Origin: Metarhizium brunneum
Taxonomy: Eukaryota > Ascomycota > Sordariomycetes > Hypocreales > Clavicipitaceae
Assembly (NCBI RefSeq): GCF_013426205.1
Contig: NC_089422.1
Coordinates: forward strand, 4,526,001 to 4,590,000
Length of the DNA: 64,000 nt
Direction of reading: 5' to 3'
Shown one piece after another: positions 45,354 through 55,669 of the stretch (positions are counted from its first letter, which is position 1; every line of letters starts with the position of its first letter). Below the pieces are notes generated by a model. The model was not told the origin of the DNA. It made no database searches and was given only the letters and a program-made list of their open reading frames with translations. The position numbers and the translations under genes were made by a program.

Positions 45354-45403
45354 TACTCCGTACCTGGGCTACCACGATCAAGTCCGAAAGAGGGTACGGA
45401 GTA
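45354..45403. repeat. Inverted pair of the 9-mer (TACTCCGTA ... TACGGAGTA)
   Basis: Two exact copies in opposite orientation, 32 nt apart, upstream of the Myb/SANT-like gene; GTACTCCGTAC at the left and GTACGGAGTAG at the right. Confidence 0.85.
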
Positions 45404-45904
45404 GGACAAATGATTGTCTTGAGCTGTTGGAAGGGGGGGTCTGTGTGCGTGCCCCTGGTCGACATTGGAAGAGAGGCGAGAGACGGCACCAACACGGAGT
45501 GCGGCTAGTGAGACCAGTAAAAAGCAGGGTGGATCGTCGTGCAGAATCGACATAAACGGTACCTGCGGCAGCGGAGAGACAAAGAAAACAACGAGGCCTG
45601 ATACTGTCGAAGCCCCGGTATCAGCGCTGCCTTTGCTCTGCTCTGCCTGTGCACTGCAGATGCGCAGACGCCTCACAAATTATTCAGAACGCCAGTGGTG
45701 GACATAACGAGATGAGGCTAGTGGCGGGGTGCAGTTGACAGGGGTGCGAGGAAGACAATAGAGATACTCCGTCCGCATCCTTGAATGTGTTGCCCGTACA
45801 ATACATATCAATTGGCCATGGCTGAGTGCCCAACATGGACGGAACTGTAGGAAGCCCCATTCACATGGAGTGCGGAGCAGCCCACGGGCAGAGAGATGGA
45901 TGGC

Positions 45905-45955
45905 GACGACGACGACAACAACAACAACAACACCAGTCGAGTCGAGTCGAGTCGA
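45905..45955. repeat. Compound microsatellite (GAC)4(AAC)5 ... (GTCGA)4
   Basis: Perfect short arrays following each other: GAC at 45905-45916, AAC at 45917-45931, GTCGA at 45936-45955. Non-coding. Confidence 0.9.
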
Positions 45956-47679
45956 GAGAGTTGGTTCCAGAGACCCGTGGCAGAGACCCCGTCTCCGACA
46001 GGACAGCGAGCCGCGCCAGCTGGGCACGCAAGGGACAAGTCCTGTCAAAAATGATACATGTGCCCATTGCTGACGGCTGCACATCTCTCTCCCTCGATAG
46101 ACTTTGCCAACGCTAGGCATTGTCTGTCAGTCTGGTCCCCCATCAGATGTGGTTGTGTGGAGAGCCGAGCCATTCGGGCCACACACCTGCAATAGTCTCA
46201 TCCACACAACCACAAACAGCAACTGGAGCTCGAGTGCTCTCGGCGGGCGACGGACTCGGCCCACGGCCAGATACAACCTCTGCCCATAATTGCCCGCCGG
46301 GCCGTCCTGCTGCGCATGGAAAACGTAAACCGCAGTACGGAGTGAGTGACTGGCACAAAGAACTGTTGGTTGCGGATGCCCGGTCACGTTGCTCGCCGAG
46401 CTGCCCCGTTAACCAGGGTTGCCGTTCCATTGGGACATCTCTTGACTGGACGAGGGAGCCTATTTGGCCGTTTGCGGCACATCGCAACAGTTCATGACTC
46501 CAGGAAGGCGTGTGACTGGGCAAACAAACCAAAATAACCGCAAAGTGTCTGCCTAGACCACCCAGTATTGTTGGGTCTGGACTGCATTGCTGCGGGTAGC
46601 GAGCAACGAAGATTGCGGGGCCTCAGCAACCCTAATATCAAACTTGCTGCCAGATAAGAGTCCAAACGCAGATAGCATGAAGCTGCGTGCACTGTATCTT
46701 GCAGACAGGGGCTACCAAGTAATCCATTGTTGTGTTCCGAGTGTATTCATGCCCTTTGTGAGGGCCAATACACATACTGCCATCAAAGCCACCGTTGATA
46801 AGTGTAGATGGCGCGTGGCATGTGGCAATGTGCCTCGGGGCTTGTTCCAGTCTGCATAGGGAAAATAGGAAAAAAACAACACCGGCGACTGGCCTGTAAT
46901 CAAAAGCCCACAGGACCCCAGAGTGCTGCTGACGTGCTGCTGGCGTGACTCACTAAAAAGAGGCCTGGCTAGCAGGTTGCTTTGCCCAGAATTGGTGTTG
47001 TACTATAGCTGATGCTTTTTCTTTTTCGTCTTTGCGACGGCTATTAGCCTCTTGGTGTGTCTAGCGCAGTCTGATACAGAGCATATGGAGTAGGCACCCG
47101 ACACAAGGTCACAGAATTGTGCTCGGCCATGTAAAATTCTCGAAGCGTGCTGAGTCCAGGGCGATCCTGACCGGCTGCTCTGTCTCCTGCTTCCGGCCCT
47201 GATTCTGATTCCGATTCTGTTCTTGTTTCTTGTTGCTCCGGACTGGTGCCGCCGTTTGATCCCATGTCGGATGAGCCATGAGCCCAGAGCAACTCAACTC
47301 GACTCGGTCACGGAGTGGGGAGCAGCGAAAATAGACCAAACATCAGCCAAACAAAGGGCGGGCCGCCGACGTCCTGTTTGCTCAAAGACCAGCTTGTCCG
47401 TGCCATGACATATGGCTCAGGGCTCGAGTGGACTGTGCTGGTCAACCGGGGGCACTGAGTGCGCCTGGCTTCGCAGACAAACGAGACTACTAGTGCTAGT
47501 CGACTAGCAGCCTAGCAGAAGACTGACGCTGTTGCTTTTTCTCTCAACGGAGGAGGGAGGGGTGTTCAAGGGAGAAGTGAGGTTGGAAGAGTTCAATGTT
47601 GCGCAAGGGACGCACAGTGGCTGGTGCTCTTTCCTTTTTTGAGCCTCCACTTCGGCTGCCACTTGCCATTTAACTGTCA

Positions 47680-47718
47680 AGCCCCAACCAAGCCCCAGTC
47701 AGCCCCAGTCAGCCCCGG
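47680..47718. repeat. Degenerate decamer array AGCCCC(A/G)(G/A)(T/C)C
   Basis: Four units: agccccaacc(a), agccccagtc, agccccagtc, agccccggc. Two are identical. Non-coding. Confidence 0.75.
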
Positions 47719-49671
47719 CACGTCGCCATCAAGCCCCTGTACAAGATAGTCCCGCTAATCCTGATATGGCACAAGCGCGGACGGATGGCAGGCTCCCTTG
47801 GCCCCACCTGGCCGACTGACGCGATCTAAACGGCCAACTCCATACTCCGTATGCGGTCGAGGTGCTTTGGGGTGCCTCGGACTTGACACACAGACATCGC
47901 GCGTTCCTGGGCCACTTCATCATCAAAATAATCAACTGGCAGCTTGCAGCAGCGCCGCCCAGCACTATCCGTAACGTACTAGTATTCATGTCGACAATAT
48001 CAAGTACGCCCCCTTCACCCTAAGCCGTTACTTCGTTATTGATCCCAAGTATTTTGCGTTGCCAACGATTCCCTCCCGTACTCCATGAATACCGCACACG
48101 TGGCGAATGAGTGCTTACCATACACAGCCAGCCCTTGGGCACCGCCATCATTGTGCAATATTCATGCCATTCCGACGGTGTACTAGACGTCTATGTCTAG
48201 GCCGGTAAACTATGCCTCTGCTCCCTTCCGTGCGGCGAAGTGCTCCTCTAACAAGAAACACATTGAAATCTATCGAAGTCGACGACAATGGCAGCGACCA
48301 TCATGAATAGCTAGCTAGCGTGGCCGGTTTGCTTTTAGAGCTTGGGGCCTATCCGCCTCGCAACTACACCAGGGCAAGACCTTCAAATTAAACATGGCCC
48401 ACGCGGGAGCCTCTTATCCTGTGGTACTATTCAGCCTGTCAGCGCCTTGCAGACTTTTTCTTATACTTGGCGAGACAAATGATTCACATAACGGCCACCG
48501 TATTTGCAGCGAGATTCACTGTTTACGCAGGCACAGTTTGCCGCCGATTGGATCGAGTTGGCAAGCTGGGCCGGCTCCCCAAGCCTTTTTGTGGCCAAAA
48601 AAGGAACATGCAGTAGTACTGCTATCTTTGCCCACGGTCGCGGGCTCTGCATGTCTCAATGATCAGCAGGCCATCTCGTCTCCAAGATGTCAATGAATGT
48701 TCCCCAGTGGCCAACGAAATCTGGCAATATGAGTACATGCGAAGGGACAGAGGCGAAGAGAATACAGATTCTCGTGCAAAGAGTGGCGTTTACTTTTCGG
48801 CCATTAGACTTAAATGCTCAGCTTATTAGCTTCTTCTGAACCTTAAAGCCATGGCGTGAGTTACTAGGCAACAGCCAGTCTTCTTCCTCTCGATGCCTGT
48901 TGCTATTGTACAATTCCAGGCGGAATTTTGCAGCACCACCATGGAGATTCCGCCGCCACGAGATGCCCAAGAAATATGGCCACGTCGGGAATACAAAACC
49001 CGTGTTGCGGAAACGACAGGAGAAAAAGGAAACAGTTATCTGCGATATTCGGCCCTACGCGAGAGTCGTCATGATGCAAGGTACGCCAACCTCCCATGAA
49101 ACATGCAAGCAAGGGAGCGAGCAAAATCTGGTCGGCATCATCGCACGGAAACTCTCCCACAGCGGACCCTCGCAAACTGTCAGGGCTTTTCCGCTTCATC
49201 ATGGCGACCCCCAGTGTCTAGCTGAGACAATTGGTAGTATACGGCAATTTGTGCAAAACGTTGGCGGCACTATAAAACGATGTGTTGCTGTTGCCTCTCT
49301 GCCTCGTACAGAGTACGAATCACGTATCATTGCAGGCTGCAGCCACGGGGTGCCGGACGTCGGATCTTAGCTTTGCTGGCGTTGTCGTCAAGCCTTCACA
49401 TTGATGTCGCAGCCGCAGAAGCCACAATGAAATTATTGTACCTGTTCGCCAAGGGTTCACCACGTCGGCTGCCAATGAAAATCCACATCCAACTGCACTT
49501 ATTGCCTTTTGCGGCTGCATCCTGGCTACCCGAAATTCAAGTCTGCAAGAGAGGGCTGTCATCTCCCACATCCCTTGCAACTACCAAGCGGCTGCGCATC
49601 GGATGCCGGTCCGCGCGAACACCATCAGCGATCATGATTATGTCACCTCTTGCCCCGAACCAGATCGAACC

Positions 49672-50197
49672 TACGGAGTATATGTCCGGAGTATCGAGTG
49701 TTGAGAGATTTACGTTCTAGGCACGAGGATCATGCGGTCAGAGCAAGGGCCAGGGAGAGGCCCTCTCACCCTTCAATGACGGTCACAGTACTCCGTACCC
49801 AGTAGTGGTGGCGTTACACGCTTCATTCATAGCATTGTACGTATGTACATGGTACTCCGTAGGTGTTGGGCGTGAACATAGAGGTGGGGGAAACGTGAAG
49901 TCTCCGTTGACGATGGTTTTGCAGTAACACAGACTGATAAGTAGGCCTCCCGGTTGTTCCCCCGTAGAAGCATTTATGTGGAAGCAGTCGTTACCAACAT
50001 CTGCCCGCCGGCCAAAATGCCGTTGTTGTACTACCAGCAACTCGGGGGGGCACGTGGACAAGTTGGGCCGTCATCATGACCAACAACAAGCCGCATTTAG
50101 AAGCTGATCTGAATAACAACAATTGGCACAAACCCATGCTGCCCTTGAATGTCATCGTTTTCTGTGGGCACTACGTAATCCTTGCGTGTACTCCGTA
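49672..50197. repeat. Cluster of four 9-mer copies (TACTCCGTA/TACGGAGTA)
   Basis: Exact copies start at 49672 (minus orientation of TACTCCGTA), 49789, 49853 and 50189, the densest group outside PRO1/ATP23. Located 3' of the TFC7-like gene and far upstream of the Myb/SANT-like gene. Confidence 0.85.
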
Positions 50198-50513
50198 TTA
50201 TGTATGATGTTGGTCGGCTGTGGAGCTTTAAAGCGGCTTCGTCTGTGCACGAGCCAGACATTGTCTGAAGATTATTGCCATGTTGGGGTTTTGCCCACCC
50301 CCGGACCAGCTACATATGGATGGGGATTTGCTCGTATTTCGATGTGTTATTCGGACGAACTATCTGGCCACTTGAAGAGTAAGTCGACGATGACACTCGT
50401 GGTTCTGCATGCACAGAGTGCAAATTTTCATGCAGTCTTGTCGCTGCAGCTGGACGGTCTCACCATGAGCGGGCCATGCTCGCCTCCTTACGTACTTTTC
50501 GGGCATTTCAACT

Positions 50514-52023
50514 CTAGAGTTTAGATCCAGGCTCGACTTGTGACAGAGATCCTGTGTCAGGAAATGATTCATCTCCCGTGAATTTCCTAGACGCGTTTTC
50601 AGCAAATGCAAAGACATTGAAAAAAAAAATTCATAACAAAAACATGGAAGAAACTTGGCGCGTCTAGGCACTTGCAGCACACACAAGTTGAAATGAGGCG
50701 GGGGGAGGGGGGAGATGAAGATGCGTGTTAGATGCGTGTTAGATGCAAGTTCGGTGCATGCGCATAGAGATGATGTATTGCAAATAGTAAACGCAAAACC
50801 AACGTACCATCCTCGTTCTGCACCTCCGCTCAAGAAGCTGCAATCACTGTTCAACTCGCAATCCCAGCCGCCGATCCGATTCGCCTGCAATGTATCTGTA
50901 ACGACTGTCAGCAAAAACAATTAGGTAAGTCGCCTCCAAGCGCATAGTACGGTTGAATGGGCCAGTAACTCCGGCAGACAGAAAAAAAAATAGGTTGGGA
51001 ACGGGGCAAAGAGACGAGGCGCTGGGCGTCATAGGACTCCATATTGCTCCGTACGGCCTCTTTCCTGAAACCGGAAATGACATGCATATATATGTACGTA
51101 CCCGGTGTTGATGATGAAGTTGAATGGCGGGCATCGCGGGTGTCAGAGATATTGTTTCCTTCAGCGACGCCACCGCTGCTGCGGCTGTAGACGCTCAAAC
51201 CACATGTGTAGGCTTGGAAATCATCAACGTCAACACTGGCCGGGATCAGGCCGGTAAGAATGCGGCCGATAAGGATAATCACTGCTGCATGGCTGCACAG
51301 GACAATCGCCCGCGTGCCGTCAGCATCACACTGTTGGATGATGGCCCTCAAGGCCACGGTGATCCTCTGCTGCAACTGCTCCAGGGTCTCGCCCTTCCTG
51401 GACGGCCTCGCAGCCGACGTGTAGCTCTCATCGTACGAGGGGAACATGGCCTTGAGGACCCCAGGCGCAGCTGGCTCCGGATGATCAAACGGCGCTGATC
51501 CGAACCACTCACGAATGCCATGCTCAGGGAGCATCTTGGTCACCACTGTGCCGCCGGTGAGCAAGGATTTCGCCGTCTCGTCAGACTCGCCAGCAGACAC
51601 TTGCGGCATCTGACCATTCTGTGCGCCTGGTTTCTCCCGCTGAAGGTCCATAAATGGCACCATTGTCTGCAAACACCTGTAAAACGGGCTCGAGTAGACC
51701 TTTTCCACCGCCGGGTCCAAGGTTTCGAGATGCCTGCCAAGTTCCTTGGCCTGGTCAATCCCGTACGAAGTGAGGGCGGGATCGCCCTGGATGCCTGTGG
51801 GCGACGGAATGCCCAAGTACACGCCTGTCCTCGGATCAACCGACCAACTGGAGCGAAACTAAAAGGCACAACAATAGCAGAGAGCCCACTTGTCAATACA
51901 GAAGTTTCCTGCAAAAGGAGGGGGGGATAAAACGGCGCCTGGCAAATGCTTCCTATTGTCCGGGCTGTCGGTAGGCGCGCCACTTACTCCATGTCTGACG
52001 ACGTATATCTTTTCCAAGGGCAT
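50514..52023 (-). CDS. Histidine phosphatase (phosphoglycerate mutase-like) related to TFIIIC subunit Tfc7
   Basis: Histidine-phosphatase fold protein of the group that includes the yeast TFIIIC 55-kDa subunit Tfc7. Exons 52023-51988, 51858-51102, 50895-50808, 50586-50514 give 317 residues. The first coding exon has just 12 codons (MPLEKIYVVRHG) and holds the catalytic RHG; exon 2 continues FRSSWSVDPRTG, so the RHGxR motif is built across an intron of 129 nt. The second active-site block is CSHAAVI in IVLCSHAAVIILIGRI. The C-terminal signature WDCELNSDCSFLSGGAERGW then KFTGDESFPDTG spans the last two introns (206 and 221 nt, long for this window). The active-site His, Arg and second His are present, so phosphatase activity is possible; whether it acts in Pol III transcription is inference. 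Confidence 0.88.
50720..50746. repeat. Tandem 11-mer (GATGCGTGTTA)2 in the last intron of the TFC7-like gene
   Basis: Two perfect copies plus the start of a third (GATGC), inside intron 3 (50807-50587), next to a G-rich run at 50699-50713. Confidence 0.85.
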
Positions 52024-53602
52024 TGTCAGCCTCCTCTCTCCCAACTCCTTCGGGTTGGGCTATTACGGTGTGCGATGAAGGGATCCTTGCTGCTCTGTGG
52101 GAGCAGAAAAAAGTCCGGTCTGATGTAGCCAGCGCGGGCGTCAAATCTCGCTACCTCTTGCTGCTTGGTGTTATTGTTCGCTGGCCAGACCCCTGAGCCA
52201 CGTTGGCCACAAGCCGGTGAAGAATAGCCAGAAGGGACCCTCGTCGAGACGGCTTCAGCGGCAGTGATTGGCAGGCGCAGACGGTTCAGGGATTTCTTTG
52301 TTTTCTGTTGGTGGTTGAAGTGTCGTCTTCTTCACCGGGCGCTTGGACTTGGGAACTTGTCATGGTCCAAAGGGCCAGAAACCTCTCAGCTGCCATTAGT
52401 ACGGAGCACTTGAGTAGTAGTCTGGTACTTGCATATGTACATTGTACGTGGCCGAGGTTAGGAAAGGAAGAAAGAGAGCAGGGCCGCGCCTGACCCACAA
52501 CAGCCCGGGACCCTGTTTTCTGTCATCAATCGAAAACCGAGTGCCGCGGGCGTCTGCCGTCTAACCCCGTTCCCCGTTACCCGTTCCCCGTATGTATGTG
52601 TTCTTCATTTCTTCAGTAGCAAAGCCCCTTGAACCCAGTCCCGCCGTTTGACGTCGCATTGTATTACCCTCGATGCATGGTCTTAATTTATGTACTGACA
52701 AATTTGCTGCTGTGCGATGCCCAGCGCTTCCGCGTCGAACCCCGTCTAAAATTAGAGGGCGTTGGACTATTACCCTCACACACATTGGCGTTGTATTTTT
52801 CCCCAATTGTGGAGAAATGCCGGTTGACGTTTTTCTATTGACGATCGTGATTGTTGCAGCCCAGCCTCTCTCTCCCCCTCTCCCTCGCCCTCTCCAGACG
52901 TGCCCCCCTCGCCCATCATGGCCTGTGCATTATGAAGAAATGTGGCGTTATGGGATATATGACAGCTGGCCTGCAATTTGCGACGTCCTGCATGAAGACA
53001 TGGCCCATGATTCCAGAGCGAACAATGCCCTGGGCTTTTTTTTCTTATTTCGAACGGCACAGAAGGGTTTCCCGTTCCACCGATCTAGTGAAGAATAATG
53101 AGTAAGTACTGCCGAGTACCGTCAATGCCAAGTAAACTGTTTCATTTCAACCTATACTTGTTCTATGTAACGCAGGCCATGCAAGACTCCTAGCTATGTG
53201 AGTGCCGTGGGGACAAAGATTCCTTTCCTTCTGGTGTAAAGCGAGTAAAAATTAAAAAAAAACAGGGACAGAGTAAGCTTTGGCAAGGGAATCATGTCAG
53301 TTTCCAGGCAAAGTACAAGTCCTCTCAGGTGTAGACTGTCCAAAAGTGACATGCGACAATAACCTCCGATGAGTGATGGTGATACGATCCTGTCCAAAAA
53401 AATCTACCCTACCGGTCCCGGAACGCCCAAAGACAATCCTTCTAAACAAACTGCATTCTGACAGGCTCCATACCAATGAGACATTCGGGAAATTGAGACA
53501 GTCCCAGGTTTTTTTTTTTTTTTTCATCGGAAAGCCGTTGCGCCATTATGAAATAACAAACCAGAGTTCCAAATTGTTTCCATCGTCGTGGCCTTGAATT
53601 TC
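52024..53602. other. Intergenic region between the TFC7-like and F-box genes
   Basis: 1.58 kb upstream of the TFC7-like gene and downstream of the F-box gene. Only short frames. T runs at 53507-53524 and A run near 53253-53262 mark the F-box 3' flank. Confidence 0.5.
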
Positions 53603-55669
53603 TTACATCACCGAACATGCTCCCATAGTTCGTGCTCGTCGACGGCCCACAATGCCGCCGTCTTCTTCATTCATATGCTGGGCATGAGCTTCTCTAGCCC
53701 GACGTCGTCGTCGTCGGTGTCCTGCACCTCCCATTCCAGCCTCCTCGTTGGCTTGCATGTAGTCTGCCCATTTTCTCTCCAGCCTGGCGGCGGATAAGAG
53801 GTCTCCTCGTAGTACACGCGTCTGGTGCTCGTCGACGGTCATCTGAAAGCCGTAGAAGCACTTGAGGCCAATGATCTCTGTAGGATATGTCACTTTTCCT
53901 GGCTCCCCGGCCGCTGGCCTGATTTGAGCATTTCGAAACAGAACTTCTCGGATGCCAGCCCAAGTCACATTTTGGCAATCGTACACGACCATCTGTAGAG
54001 TAACCTGTGGCCGGTCGCTTGCTTTGAGCGACCTCTTTGAACGCTTGTTAACCATGGCTGCGGCCTCTGCTAGGGAGAGATCGCTGATTCGTGTATTGTC
54101 CATGTCAATGCTTGTCAGGCGTAGACATTTCTGTAGCACGGGTAACATGCCAACATCGCTGATATTTTCGCAGTAGCTTATTGAGAGATGCTGCAAGGTT
54201 TCTGCACAGGGAGCCTTGGCAAGGTGCTCAGACATGAGGGCGTTCGTAAGCTCTTCGAGATCCTCCAGCTCAAGATGTGTAAGCCGGGGTGTAGATGCAA
54301 GAATGGGCTCAAGTGCAGCATCAGTGAGCGTTTTGCACCCAGAAAGCTGAAGGCCCTCTAGCTCGGGGACTGCGTAGCCGATAGCTTTGACGCCGGCGCT
54401 GGACAGGCGGTTGCATCGACTCAGGTCGAGATGTCTCAACTTTCGTGGTGGAACAATAGGCCTCTCGGTCAGAATATCGATTTCTGGGTCAATGCCCTGC
54501 ATCATGACCTTGAGGGCGTCGTCGGTCAGCTCGACACATCCGCAAAGGACTAGACGCTCAAGATTCTTGGTAGTGTAAATAGTCTCGGCAGTCGAAATAT
54601 CATCGAAGCCCCGGACTTCGCCAGCCCTCAGGTCTCTCAGTTTGGGGCATGATTGAATAATGGCCTTGATCCCTTTAGCCTCGACCTTGTCGCACCAGGA
54701 CACGTTGAATGTTTCTAGCTGTGGACATGACTCGGCGATGATTCTGCAAGACGTGTTTGACACGGCAGACAAGCCTGTCAAGTTGAGATGAACTAGCTTA
54801 TCATTAGTCCTCAATAGAGTGTGCAGAGTAGTCTTTTGAAAGTTTCGGCAGCCCTCCAACGTGGCATTCATCAAGTTCCTGCAAGCTTTGACAATGACTT
54901 CTGTGCGCTTATAGTGCTCTACCTGCACACAACCTCGAAGATTCAAGTCCTTGATAAATGGGCCAGCGGCCACGATAATTCTGGCAAGTGACTCAGCCGG
55001 AATGTCCTGGTAGAATTCAGAAGCATCGAGCGACGTCCAAAGCTGTCCATCAAAGCAAAACCTATAGAAGGACTTGCTCACTCTCGAAGCTTGAACAAGT
55101 TCTTTCGGCCGAAGAAACGAGAAGATTTGGACGCGGAGCTCGTGTGGCATCTTTTCCCAGAACGGAAACGCGGGCTTGGGAGGTGCTTTTGCCGCTGCCA
55201 GCGCTTTGGCTAGCCCATCTTGCTTGGCGAATCCAAGACCAGCAGGAACGGTCGCCGTCGCGGGTGGCCCATTTTGGTCAATGTTGTCGACCTTGCGGAC
55301 AGAAAGGTGGCCTTCGATATTGTCGTATAAGGGAAACTCGTGGGTTGATGTCGGCGAAAGCGAAATCGAGGCGCTCGGCAGGCCAAGCGGTGACGGTTGA
55401 GGAGTAGACGACCTGGCACTGGACGGAGTCTGGGGAGGCCCGACAGCAGCTAGACTAACACAAGAAAGCGTGCCTCGAGTGCTGTACGGGCTGCTGGCCG
55501 ACCTCGAGCGACGCAGGCTGTTCAACGACGGGGACGAGGATATTCGTTGCAGTCCGCGAAGCAGTCGTTTACGGCCTTTCCCATTGACAGGTGTGCCGGG
55601 GGATGTGGGGGTGGCATCGCCATTCGACATTGGGACCGAAGTAACGACGCCTCTGTCAATGACGGCCAT
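53603..55669 (-). CDS. F-box / leucine-rich-repeat protein (SCF ubiquitin ligase receptor)
   Basis: Substrate-recognition subunit of an SCF E3 ligase; the target is unknown. Intronless, 688 residues from ATG at 55669 (MAVIDRGVVTSVPM, after an A-rich leader); an in-frame ATG 258 nt upstream lies in low-complexity leader and was rejected. Order: Ser/Pro-rich N-terminus with a basic patch (GKGRKRLLRGLQRI) to about 160; F-box about 165-212 (FWEKMPHELRVQIFSFLRPK, ELVQASRVSKSFYRF); then at least ten Cys-containing LRRs (LVHLNLTGLSAVSNTSCRII, LETFNVSWCDKVEAKGIKAI, LRHLDLSRCNRLSSAGVKAI, LQHLSISYCENISDVGM); and an Arg-rich C-terminus (HRRRRRRAREAHAQ). It shares a 4.2 kb upstream region with the PAS kinase gene, transcribed the other way. 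Confidence 0.93.
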   Translation of the reverse strand: MAVIDRGVVTSVPMSNGDATPTSPGTPVNGKGRKRLLRGLQRISSSPSLNSLRRSRSASSPYSTRGTLSCVSLAAVGPPQTPSSARSSTPQPSPLGLPSASISLSPTSTHEFPLYDNIEGHLSVRKVDNIDQNGPPATATVPAGLGFAKQDGLAKALAAAKAPPKPAFPFWEKMPHELRVQIFSFLRPKELVQASRVSKSFYRFCFDGQLWTSLDASEFYQDIPAESLARIIVAAGPFIKDLNLRGCVQVEHYKRTEVIVKACRNLMNATLEGCRNFQKTTLHTLLRTNDKLVHLNLTGLSAVSNTSCRIIAESCPQLETFNVSWCDKVEAKGIKAIIQSCPKLRDLRAGEVRGFDDISTAETIYTTKNLERLVLCGCVELTDDALKVMMQGIDPEIDILTERPIVPPRKLRHLDLSRCNRLSSAGVKAIGYAVPELEGLQLSGCKTLTDAALEPILASTPRLTHLELEDLEELTNALMSEHLAKAPCAETLQHLSISYCENISDVGMLPVLQKCLRLTSIDMDNTRISDLSLAEAAAMVNKRSKRSLKASDRPQVTLQMVVYDCQNVTWAGIREVLFRNAQIRPAAGEPGKVTYPTEIIGLKCFYGFQMTVDEHQTRVLRGDLLSAARLERKWADYMQANEEAGMGGAGHRRRRRRAREAHAQHMNEEDGGIVGRRRARTMGACSVM

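Larger units (their letters stand above)
44954..50513. other. 5.6 kb gene-free region upstream of the Myb/SANT-like gene
   Basis: The longest stretch without a supported gene. All frames are short, often starting with non-ATG codons, and none shows a recognisable domain; candidates such as 46143-46532 (minus) and 48900-49370 (plus) were not called. It contains seven exact 9-mer copies (45354, 45395, 47843, 49672, 49789, 49853, 50189), several microsatellites and a decamer array. Most likely a long regulatory upstream region, possibly with a non-coding transcript. Confidence 0.5.

Noticed and set aside
49660..49690. tRNA T-arm-like word (GGTTCGATC on the minus strand)
   Set aside because: No matching stem, no D or anticodon arm in the surrounding 80 nt.
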